This document shows, piece by piece, positions 55,201-61,534 of a DNA stretch of 64,000 nt (position 1 is the stretch's first letter; the number at the start of each line of letters is the position of its first letter). The notes below the pieces were generated by a model, which saw nothing but the letters and a program-made list of their open reading frames with translations, made no database searches and had not been told where the DNA came from. The stretch lies in contig CAYFQG010000002.1 of assembly GCA_964345295.1 (NCBI GenBank), positions 1 to 64,000 of the forward strand. Reading direction: 5' to 3'. The DNA comes from JASBZA01 sp964345295. Its GTDB lineage: Bacteria; Bacillota; Clostridia; Saccharofermentanales; Fastidiosipilaceae. The position numbers were made by a program, and so were the translations under genes.

Positions 55201-55844
55201 AAGGCGAAGCCAAGACCTATCAGGTCAATTACGGTGCTTCTTTGGTGGTTCAAAACGGTGACCATGTCGAAGCCGGTGACCTTCTGACCGACGGTTCCGT
55301 AAACCCCCACGACATCATGAAGATAAGCGGTATCCCCAGCGTGGAGCGCTATATCATCTCCGAAGTCGTCAAGGTCTATAACAACAACGGTGTTGACATT
55401 AACGATAAACACGTTGAAATCATCTGCCGTCAGATGATGCGTAAGGTAAAAGTGGACGATGCAGGCGATACCGATTTGCCAACCGGTGGTACCGTAGACC
55501 GCTTCACTTTCGAAGCGGCCAACCGCAAGGCCGAGGCAGAAGGATTAGAAACCGCAATTGGTAACAGAATCCTCCTCGGTATTACCAAGGCCTCCTTGGC
55601 AACCGACTCTTGGCTGTCTGCCGCATCCTTCCAGGAAACCACCCGTGTCCTTACCGACGCAGCGGTTAAGAGCAAGGTTGACCAGCTCCGTGGCTTAAAG
55701 GAGAACGTCATTATCGGTACCCTCATCCCGGCCGGTACAGGCTTGGTCCATTACAGAAATGTGACCCCTGTCCCTGTCATTGAGGAAAACAGAGAACTCT
55801 TGGAAGAAAAGCTCGAAATCTTAGAAGAGCATCAGGCAGAATAA
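52221..55844 (+). CDS. rpoC: RNA polymerase beta' subunit
   Basis: 1207 residues. N-terminal zinc site CHCGKYKK...CDKCG, clamp and bridge segments, and the catalytic Mg2+ motif NADFDGDQM (about residue 464). The second zinc cluster is C...CAKCYGLNL, with VGIMAAQSIGEPGTQLTMRTFH after it. Starts 18 bases after rpoB and is followed by a terminator. No unusual insertions are apparent. Confidence 0.97.
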   Translation: MADLRLTSGNKPNEHNKKDLDFEAISIRLASPEKILEWSHGEVKKPETINYRTLKPEKDGLFCERIFGPSKDWECHCGKYKKIRYKGIVCDKCGVEVTKSKVRRERMGHIKLAAPVSHIWYFRGIPSRMGLILDISPRQLERVLYFANYIVLDKGDTNLANHQILEEGEYRDALKEYGRDAFRVGMGAEAVKELLQQIDTKELTAQLKEEVREAKGQKRVRLIKRLEVVEAFEKSDNKPEWMVLDVLPVLPPDLRPMVQLDGGRFATSDLNDLYRRVINRNNRLNKLLQLGAPDIIVRNEKRMLQEAVDSLIDNGRRGRAVTGAGNRALKSLSDLLKGKQGRFRQNLLGKRVDYSGRSVIVVGPELKMHQCGLPTEMAIELFKPFVMKRLVEENYSHNIKTAKNLVERGDDIVWDILAEVIVDHPVMLNRAPTLHRLGIQAFEPVLVQGRAIQLHPLACTAFNADFDGDQMAVHVPLSAEAQAEARFLMLHANNLLKPQDGKPVTVPTQDMVLGLYYLTIDKPGEIGEGKVFSSYAEAIMAHDQGQLGTHAEISIMMEKEVDGKVIKRLVKSTLGRFMFNSILPQNLGYVDRTVEGHELDLEVDFLVSKKKLGEIVERCIRINGISNTAKVLDDIKAMGYHMSTKSGISISVFDMIVPGVKQEFLDKADRQIEYINKQHQRGLLNEEGRSLAAIRIWNKTTDDITEALKESMDKYNTIAMMSQSGARGSISQIKQLAGMRGNMSDTSGNTIEIPIKSNLREGMNVLEFFISSHGARKALSDTALKTADSGYLTRRLVDVAQDIIISEADCGTDEVIEIKALTSGSAMSKRVIKTLSERISGRYAGRDIVDPTTDEVIVAKGDLITQDLAEKIEASGLERVPIRSVLTCESPYGVCAKCYGLNLATGKEAVVGEAVGIMAAQSIGEPGTQLTMRTFHTGGIATAGEDITQGLPRVEELFEARRPKGQALMTEVAGVVSIKDGAKRKRDITVTNEEGEAKTYQVNYGASLVVQNGDHVEAGDLLTDGSVNPHDIMKISGIPSVERYIISEVVKVYNNNGVDINDKHVEIICRQMMRKVKVDDAGDTDLPTGGTVDRFTFEAANRKAEAEGLETAIGNRILLGITKASLATDSWLSAASFQETTRVLTDAAVKSKVDQLRGLKENVIIGTLIPAGTGLVHYRNVTPVPVIEENRELLEEKLEILEEHQAE

Positions 55845-55868
55845 AAAGCCACACATTATAAGCTTTAG

Positions 55869-55897
55869 AAACCGGCCCGCCAGGGTCGGTTTCTTTT
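55869..55897 (+). terminator. Rho-independent terminator of rpoBC
   Basis: Stem CCGGCCC/GGGTCGG with a four-base loop GCCA and flanking A/T pairs, then TTTCTTTT. It lies 25 bases after the rpoC stop. Confidence 0.85.
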
Positions 55898-55916
55898 AGA
55901 AGCAAGGGGAATCGAC

Positions 55917-56834
55917 TTGGCCTATATTGTTATAGACTTAGAATGGAATACAGCGAATTGGAAAACCAGGCGAAAGCTAAAGGACAAGCTCCCTTTTTCC
56001 GCAGAAATTATGGAAATCGGTGCCGTCCTATTGGATTCGGGCTTTACTATCCAATCCGCTTTTTCCACAGACGTAAAGGCCAAGTACTTTACCTTCCTGG
56101 ATAAACACGTAGAGGAAGTGACCGGAAGAGACGAGGAGAGCTTAAGCCAAGGTTTGCCCTTTCCCCAAGCCCTACAAGCCTTTTACAACTGGCTGGAGGA
56201 AAATGAGGTGCAAGACTACATCTTTTGCACCTGGTCCAAGGCCGATATCGATCCCTGGCTGTCCAACATGGCCCACTATAAGCTGGAGCATAGGGTCAAG
56301 GCCAAAGTCTTGGACGTCCAGCGGCTCTTTGGCCACCACATCGAGAATCTGAAAGAACAAAAAAGTGTCTGCTTCGCTTTGGAGCACTTCAATATACCGG
56401 CTGACCGTGATTTTCATAAGGCTATCAACGATGCCTACTACACGGCCGAAATCCTGCAGTGCCTGGTTTCGGACCTAAAAGCAAGGGCCAAATTACCTCA
56501 GGATAATGCTGCCTGTTATAAGGTAATGAAGTCCTTATCGATCGACCCGACCCTAACCACCAGGGCCAAAATTAAGCTGCCGGCTTTTAAAAATATTAAA
56601 GCGGCCAAAAGGTCTATTAAGAAGATGACTTGGACATGTCCCGCCTGCGGCAAGGAGCTGACAGGCCACGCTTTGTGGAAGACCCGCAAAGAGACACATT
56701 TTTACCGCAAACTGCATTGTCCCGAACACGGCATAGTCAATGTCGAAGTTTCCTTATTTTTTAATAGCAAGGAAAAGCCGACCACACCCGCTTGGCAAGG
56801 TCAGGCCAAAGTACAGCTTCAGCTGCCCTTATAA
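55917..56834 (+). CDS. 3'-5' exonuclease (DEDDh family) with zinc-ribbon tail
   Basis: 305 residues from a TTG start with AAGGGGA eight bases upstream. ExoI: VIDLEWN; ExoII: CTWSKADIDPW; ExoIII: HKAINDAYYTAEIL, the His-x4-Asp pattern of the DEDDh group, as in KapD-type and EXOIII proteins. The tail contains CPACGKEL...CPEHG, likely a zinc ribbon (about 240-275). Substrate unknown; RNA or DNA ends are possible. It follows the rpoC terminator and is the last chromosomal core gene before the insertion-rich island. Confidence 0.82.
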   Translation: MAYIVIDLEWNTANWKTRRKLKDKLPFSAEIMEIGAVLLDSGFTIQSAFSTDVKAKYFTFLDKHVEEVTGRDEESLSQGLPFPQALQAFYNWLEENEVQDYIFCTWSKADIDPWLSNMAHYKLEHRVKAKVLDVQRLFGHHIENLKEQKSVCFALEHFNIPADRDFHKAINDAYYTAEILQCLVSDLKARAKLPQDNAACYKVMKSLSIDPTLTTRAKIKLPAFKNIKAAKRSIKKMTWTCPACGKELTGHALWKTRKETHFYRKLHCPEHGIVNVEVSLFFNSKEKPTTPAWQGQAKVQLQLPL

Positions 56835-56887
56835 GGCAGATTGATCTAAGTTTCAAAAAAATTATTTGCTTTTTCATAAAATGGGTT

Positions 56888-56906
56888 AATTGCAAAGGTC
56901 ATTGCA
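56888..56906 (+). repeat. Left arm of the interrupted palindromic repeat
   Basis: AATTGCAAAGGTCATTGCA, one mismatch to the arm of the perfect repeat at 20544. Together with the right arm at 58517-58535 it encloses the IS30 element. The last six bases ATTGCA recur at 58500-58505, possibly a target duplication. Confidence 0.6.
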
Positions 56907-56932
56907 AGAGATTGTCCTTAAATTTGAAGACC

Positions 56933-58480
56933 TTGCATTGAGTTCTTCAAAAATGCATGTAAAACTGCATGAAATTGGCCTTTTCAATTGGATATTTTGT
57001 AGAAAAAGGCTACTTCAAGCGAAGCTTAACACTTTTTGAAAAATTTAATGCTAAGCTTTAATTGTTTCGTAAATTGTCTGTTTTGTAAGACATGAAGGCT
57101 AGTCTTTGAGAGGCTAGTCTTTCTTTTTGTACTGGGTTAAATCAACGGCATCCGGTTCCATTTCTTGAACTCCGAAGAGATCCAAAATGGCTTGTCCATA
57201 CGTGAAGCGGAAGATTTCTATGGACGATTTATCGTTCTTACCTTTGCGTTTAACGGAATTCACATGCGAGAGAATTATCTTTACATCCTCCTGCGTTAAG
57301 CTGTCAAAGCTGGAACCTTTGGGTAATTTGTTTCTTAGAAGCGTATGGCCATTCTCTACATGAGGCTTTTGGTCTGGCCTCCGCGCATCACAGAAGAAAA
57401 CGTACGTCCATCTGTTAGCCTCGCCTTCAATAGCCAAAGGGTCTGTAAATTCGTTTCCCCTGTCCGTTAATAGTGCCGGGAACAGATGGTTAAACATTTC
57501 TGTACCTAAAATGTCTTGAAGATGGGTTACAACTCGTTTTACTTCAGATGCGGTTTTTCTTTCTAATAGGTAAGCCATAAGAAAACTACTCTGGGGCCAC
57601 ACGAAGGTCAGAAGGACCTTTCGAGAGGTTTTAGAACCCTCTACCGTATCCATCTCTATCGTAGGAACACCGGGATTATTCAAACGCCATTGCTCGTAAT
57701 CTTTATAAGAGCGTCCAATGTAGCAGGCTTTATCGACTTTTCTTTGTGGCTTTTTTCTTCTGGGTTTTCTTTGTACCGTTCGAGGTAAATCAAAAAGAGT
57801 AGCTGTAAAGAGTCCGGCATGCAGGTAAGTATAGAGAGTTTTCTCCGAGCAAAGCATCTGGTCTTTGTGGTTCACATAGATATGGTGAATGGATTGTCCC
57901 TTCTTAAGAAGAGGGGTCATAAGACGATCCAAATAGAGAACGTCCTCATCGCTCAGAGCCAAGCCTGAACGAGATTCTACAAGTTTCTTTTGTGCATAAA
58001 GATGTGCTTCTTTCGCCCGATAATCGTATTTCACCAGGTGGCAACGACGCCGTTTAGGGCAACCATTACAGCACCAAGGGCTGCTATCTCTTTTGGGGCA
58101 AAAGACAGGCTCAAAAGCCTCACAAACCGCATTGCACCTCATGCATTGTCTGCAAGCATCTACAGTGCCATTACAGATCTTACAAAGATGATTTTTGTCA
58201 CAGAGCATCACCCGAGCACAGTTATTATCCGGAAACTTTTTGTTGAAAGCACTCCTAAGAGAGGTTTGGGTTCTATTAGCCTTAATCTCTTTCGTAATAG
58301 TAGAAGGACTACGCATAAGCTCTGTAGCGATATGGTAGATGGAATCGTCTTTTCTTAACATTTGTTCAATAGATGATCTTTCTTGTTTCGTTATTCTTTT
58401 ATAAGACATGTTTTCACCTTATCCTTTCTCATGTCCTACAAAACAAAAAGAGCATACAAAGTTTGAAGAACTCAATGCAA
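56933..58480. mobile_element. IS30-family insertion sequence with 19-bp inverted ends
   Basis: The transposase gene is bracketed by TTGCATTGAGTTCTTCAAA (56933-56951) and its exact reverse complement (58462-58480). The true ends may lie a few bases outside. The element lies inside a split copy of the AATTGAAAAGGTCATTGCA palindrome, so it probably inserted there. The region around the stop contains a 12-bp tandem word (AGGCTAGTCTTT at 57096 and 57111). Confidence 0.75.
57114..58409 (-). CDS. IS30-family transposase, intact
   Basis: 431 residues. N-terminal HTH (RITKQERSSIEQMLRKDDSIYHIATELMRSPSTITKEI), a Cys-rich zinc-like insert (about 75-125; CDKNHLCKICNGTVDACRQCMRC), and a DDE core. The acidic residues are visible in IEMDTVEG, LLTDRGNEF and HVENGHTLLRNKLPKG. 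No frameshift or internal stop, so it could be active. Located in the island between the exonuclease and a secreted-protein gene. Confidence 0.92.
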   Translation of the reverse strand: MSYKRITKQERSSIEQMLRKDDSIYHIATELMRSPSTITKEIKANRTQTSLRSAFNKKFPDNNCARVMLCDKNHLCKICNGTVDACRQCMRCNAVCEAFEPVFCPKRDSSPWCCNGCPKRRRCHLVKYDYRAKEAHLYAQKKLVESRSGLALSDEDVLYLDRLMTPLLKKGQSIHHIYVNHKDQMLCSEKTLYTYLHAGLFTATLFDLPRTVQRKPRRKKPQRKVDKACYIGRSYKDYEQWRLNNPGVPTIEMDTVEGSKTSRKVLLTFVWPQSSFLMAYLLERKTASEVKRVVTHLQDILGTEMFNHLFPALLTDRGNEFTDPLAIEGEANRWTYVFFCDARRPDQKPHVENGHTLLRNKLPKGSSFDSLTQEDVKIILSHVNSVKRKGKNDKSSIEIFRFTYGQAILDLFGVQEMEPDAVDLTQYKKKD

Positions 58481-58516
58481 CACTCTATTTTACGAAGTTA
58501 TTGCACCTACCCTATG

Positions 58517-58535
58517 TGCAATGACCTTTTCAATT
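58517..58535 (-). repeat. Right arm of the interrupted palindromic repeat
   Basis: TGCAATGACCTTTTCAATT on the plus strand, exact reverse complement of the arm at 20544. The match to the 20544 repeat extends inward to 58503 with two mismatches in 33 bases, which shows that the same element was split. Confidence 0.65.
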
Positions 58536-58565
58536 CAAGCAAAAGATTTAATGTACGTCGACATA

Positions 58566-58594
58566 TTGGTGTCGAGATAAAAATATGCTATAAT
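58566..58594 (+). promoter_or_regulatory. Promoter of the island cargo genes
   Basis: TTGGTG at 58566-58571 and TATAAT at 58589-58594 with a 17-base spacer and an extended TG before the -10. A near-palindrome GTCGAC...GTCGAG sits over the -35. It lies just outside the IS30 end and about 50 bases before the small membrane protein. Confidence 0.65.
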
Positions 58595-58642
58595 CAACAA
58601 TATGGATCGTAAATTATCGATAACAAAGGAAAGAAGTAAACT

Positions 58643-58867
58643 ATGGAAATAAAAAACAAACTTTTTTTACTGTCGGCTCTGCTAGCAATCGATATTGTAG
58701 TAGGTATTATCTTTATTTTTACTAAGTACACCAAAATAGATGCTCATCCTGAATGGAGTGCCGACCAAAGAATATTAGTCCTTTATGCTATTCCTTTTTT
58801 GGTCATCGCAATTATACTAGTCGCCCTTATTATATTTTATTTATTTTCATTAAAGAGAGGTATGTAG
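58643..58867 (+). CDS. Small two-helix membrane protein
   Basis: 74 residues. Two membrane helices (about 6-27 and 47-69) joined by a short polar loop, AT-rich codons unlike the neighbouring core genes. I recognise no family. It ends one base before the secreted-protein gene, so the two are surely cotranscribed; it could serve as its immunity or anchoring partner, but nothing in the sequence proves this. GGAAAG lies upstream of the ATG. Confidence 0.6.
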   Translation: MEIKNKLFLLSALLAIDIVVGIIFIFTKYTKIDAHPEWSADQRILVLYAIPFLVIAIILVALIIFYLFSLKRGM

Positions 58868-58868
58868 A

Positions 58869-59684
58869 GTGATGCTCAAAAAAGTTTATGCAATTATATT
58901 GGCCCTTTCCTTCAGTTTATCAATGGCATCCCCTTTAAAAGCTCTTGAACTTACTACTAGAACAAATTTACCAATAAATCAAAACGACCCTATCCAACAC
59001 GGTGATATACTAGAAAATAATAACGAAGAAGATTGGTCCACATTACCTCCTGATATAGAACCTCTCCCAGAAGAGGATTTAGTACCGGCAAATACCAACA
59101 TTCAATCTTCCAGCTTTTCTTCAAATGAATATTCTACCAACTCCACTAAAGTCGCTGAAGTAAGAATATTCGCGAGTAATGCAGGTAACGACTCATCTAG
59201 TTCTTTAAATACTGAGGGCCATGCTTTTCTAGTAATTTACAATCGTTCTTCTTCCAATATAAATATAGGTGGATTATATATTGCTCCAAATAAGGGTGTT
59301 AGTATAGGTACCTGGGGAAACAAAAGTGAGCACAGTGGTTTATGGTTCTGTCTTGAAGGTTATTTTAGGTACCATAATACCGCTTATAAAGATTCATACT
59401 CTATGGGATTATCAGTTACTCAGACTGGCTTAGATAAAATTAATGAAATTATTAAAACTAGTGACAAATGGACATATCTCAATAACTGTTCATCATTTGC
59501 AACTAGAGTATGGAATGCTATATCTAGTACAAAACTAAATGCCGGTTCTCCAAACACACCAGCTGCACTTAAGCGTAGCATTGCTTCTTATGGTACAAGC
59601 TATTATGTTGTAAATGCGTCAATTCCGCACGACTATACAGCATACTATGGACAACCCCCAACACAAAGCAAGACTTACAAATAA
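58869..59684 (+). CDS. Secreted protein, putative permuted papain-like (NlpC/P60-type) domain
   Basis: 271 residues with a signal peptide (1-25). A low-complexity Asn/Ser/Glu-rich region (about 35-100) is followed by a globular domain that starts GHAFLVIYNRSS, with a conserved His, and later has the motif NNCSSFATRVWN with a Cys. A His before a Cys in this order is the circularly permuted papain-like pattern of some peptidases, amidases and acyltransferases. The Cys-helix segment is followed by GSPNTPAALKRSI. AT-rich composition and position between two IS30 elements point to acquisition by transfer. Starts at GTG 58869 or ATG 58872. Confidence 0.65.
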   Translation: MMLKKVYAIILALSFSLSMASPLKALELTTRTNLPINQNDPIQHGDILENNNEEDWSTLPPDIEPLPEEDLVPANTNIQSSSFSSNEYSTNSTKVAEVRIFASNAGNDSSSSLNTEGHAFLVIYNRSSSNINIGGLYIAPNKGVSIGTWGNKSEHSGLWFCLEGYFRYHNTAYKDSYSMGLSVTQTGLDKINEIIKTSDKWTYLNNCSSFATRVWNAISSTKLNAGSPNTPAALKRSIASYGTSYYVVNASIPHDYTAYYGQPPTQSKTYK

Positions 59685-59743
59685 TCTAAAACGGCGAGTT
59701 GTAGAGTGAAATGAAATAAAAAAAGCTCTCAGAAATTCTGTAC

Positions 59744-60921
59744 AATGTTAATAGCAACAAACATAAGGAGAATAACCTTGAGCCAATTACATTGTATCAG
59801 TAAACGCAAACCCGGTCAGCACTTAACGCTAGAAGACAGAAAAACGTTGGAGTACCTTTACGACCAAAATCTCAAAAGGCCGAAGAAAAAGCGTAAGAGT
59901 CAGAAAGAAATAGCTTACGATCTAGGTTGGAGTGAAGCGACTCTAAGTAGAGAGTTAAAGAGAGGGCGGATATTGTAGTTAACTAGTATGTTAGAGGAAT
60001 ACTATGCATACTCAGCAAAAGTAGCGCAGGAGGAAATCGAAGCGAATTGGGAGAGCAAGGGCCCCCAGCAGAAGATTGGTGCGGACCATAAGCTGTCCAA
60101 CACGATTGAACAAATGCTTTTAGGAGAGAAAGTTAAAGGCATAGAGCCGCTTAAATATTCTCCCGAAGCGATCGTAATGTATTTTGACAAAGAGGGCTGG
60201 CCCACAGCGACTCGCCTCTGTAGCAGGACCATTTACAATTACATAGCAGATGATGTTTTTTTGAACGTGACGCTAACGGACTTACCCCGTAAAGGTAAAA
60301 AACGCCATAAACGCCGTAAACGCATTGAAAAGTGTCTTAAAGCTCCTGACTACAAGCGGATCGACGAACGTCCTGAAGAGGCTGAATTACGTCTTGAGCC
60401 AGGACATTGGGAGATGGATTGCATCGAGTCTGTAAAGTCTGACAAGACCTGCCTTTTGACTATGGTGGATAGGTTTACCAGAGAGTGTTTACTCTTTAAG
60501 ATAGGTAAGCAGACTCAATCAGCAGTTACACGTCGTTTGAATGGCTTAGAGCGTAATCTTGGTCCAGATGTATTCAGGGAAAAGTTTAAGTCCTTTACTG
60601 TGGACAATGGCTCAGAGTTTATCAACTGGAAAGATCAATTTTTGGCAAGCAGAATCGAACCCATGTCTACTATTGCAATGCATACTATTCCTGGGAACGT
60701 GGTAGCAATGAGAACCTAAATGGATTTATACGTTATTTCATACCTAAGGGTACCAAACTTAAAGAGATTAGAGAACAAGAGATAAAGGAACTAGAAGAAT
60801 TTATTAACAAGTATCCAAGAAAATTATTAGATGGTCACAGTGCAGAAAACTTTTCTCAAGCTGTAGCTTGAAAAAAGAACTACTAGTAAATTAAATTTCA
60901 GTTTAAGTTGCAATTAACAAT
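59744..60921. mobile_element. IS30-family insertion sequence, decayed
   Basis: A second, different IS30 element. Imperfect inverted ends, AATGTTAATAGCAAC at 59744 and GTTGCAATTAACAAT at 60907 (13 of 15 pairs), bracket a broken transposase gene. Its right end lies about 25 bases before the ctsR promoter. Confidence 0.65.
59778..60871 (+). pseudogene. IS30-family transposase, broken by a stop and a frameshift
   Basis: TTG start with AAGGAG seven bases upstream. The HTH part (QKEIAYDLGWSEATLSRELKRG) ends at an in-frame TAG at 59976; the frame then continues in phase (EYYAYSAKVAQEE, then EMDCIESVKSDKTCLLTMVDRFT with DDE Asp residues and VDNGSEF). Near 60660-60672 the reading frame shifts: the homologous continuation YYCNAYYSWERGSNENLNGF lies in another frame, ending at 60869. 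Two independent lesions show it is not active, unless the stop or shift is used for regulated recoding. Confidence 0.85.
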
Positions 60922-60945
60922 CTCGAAAAATGTATGATTTCGTCC

Positions 60946-60993
60946 TTGACAAGGGCGAATTTTTTTATATAATAAATGTCAAAGATAGTCAAA
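60946..60993 (+). promoter_or_regulatory. ctsR promoter with CtsR operator
   Basis: TTGACA (60946-60951) and TATAAT (60968-60973), spacer 16. A direct heptad repeat TGTCAAAGATAGTCAAA at 60977-60993 fits the CtsR operator (RGTCAAA-NAN-RGTCAAA) and covers the start of transcription, so the operon represses itself as expected. Confidence 0.85.
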
Positions 60994-61012
60994 GACAAGA
61001 AAGGATACTAGG

Positions 61013-61492
61013 ATGGCTAAGATTAGTGACATCATTGAAGAAATGATTAAGGAGATGCTCGAAGAGAACGACGGTTTGGCTGAGTTCACCAGAGGCAGTC
61101 TGGCGGATAAGGTGAACTGTGTGCCTTCGCAGATTACATATGTCCTTTCCACTCGCTTTACTAACGGCCAGGGCTATCGTGTGGAGAGCAGGCGGGGAGG
61201 CGGCGGTTACATCCGAATTTACCAGATTGATACCGGCCGAGATAAGGCCTCTTACATTATGCATACGGTTAATGCTTTGGGCGACCGCCTGAGCCAGCAG
61301 GAAGCAGATGTTTATATCGAAAATTTCCTGGACCACGACATCATTGACCCTTATACGGCGAGTCTCTTGATGGCGGCGACCTCGGATTCCACTTTGGAAG
61401 CCATACCCACGGACATGGTAGCGGAAGTACGGATGACGATTTTGAAAAATCTCCTCATCCAGATTCTCCTTTATAACGAAGAAAATGTTTAA
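61013..61492 (+). CDS. ctsR: Heat-shock repressor CtsR
   Basis: 159 residues. N-terminal winged helix: MAKISDIIEEMIKEML, RGSLADKVNCVPSQITYVLSTRFT, then the glycine-rich wing ESRRGGGGYIRI, the typical heat-sensing part of CtsR. The protein dimerises through its C-terminal half. It represses clp genes by binding the heptad repeat upstream. ctsR is followed directly by clpC, with no mcsA or mcsB between, whereas the Bacillus operon is ctsR-mcsA-mcsB-clpC. Confidence 0.95.
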   Translation: MAKISDIIEEMIKEMLEENDGLAEFTRGSLADKVNCVPSQITYVLSTRFTNGQGYRVESRRGGGGYIRIYQIDTGRDKASYIMHTVNALGDRLSQQEADVYIENFLDHDIIDPYTASLLMAATSDSTLEAIPTDMVAEVRMTILKNLLIQILLYNEENV

Positions 61493-61534
61493 ACATGCAT
61501 ATAAAAATCATCACTTATTTGGAGGTAGAAACAT

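Noticed and set aside
54114..55412. Minus-strand open frame of 432 codons inside rpoC
   Set aside because: It lies antisense to rpoC, a universal gene; codon structure explains the lack of stops, and no family motif is visible.
57096..57122. 12-bp tandem repeat AGGCTAGTCTTT as a regulatory site
   Set aside because: It overlaps the end of the IS30 transposase gene and occurs only twice; a local duplication is the simplest explanation.
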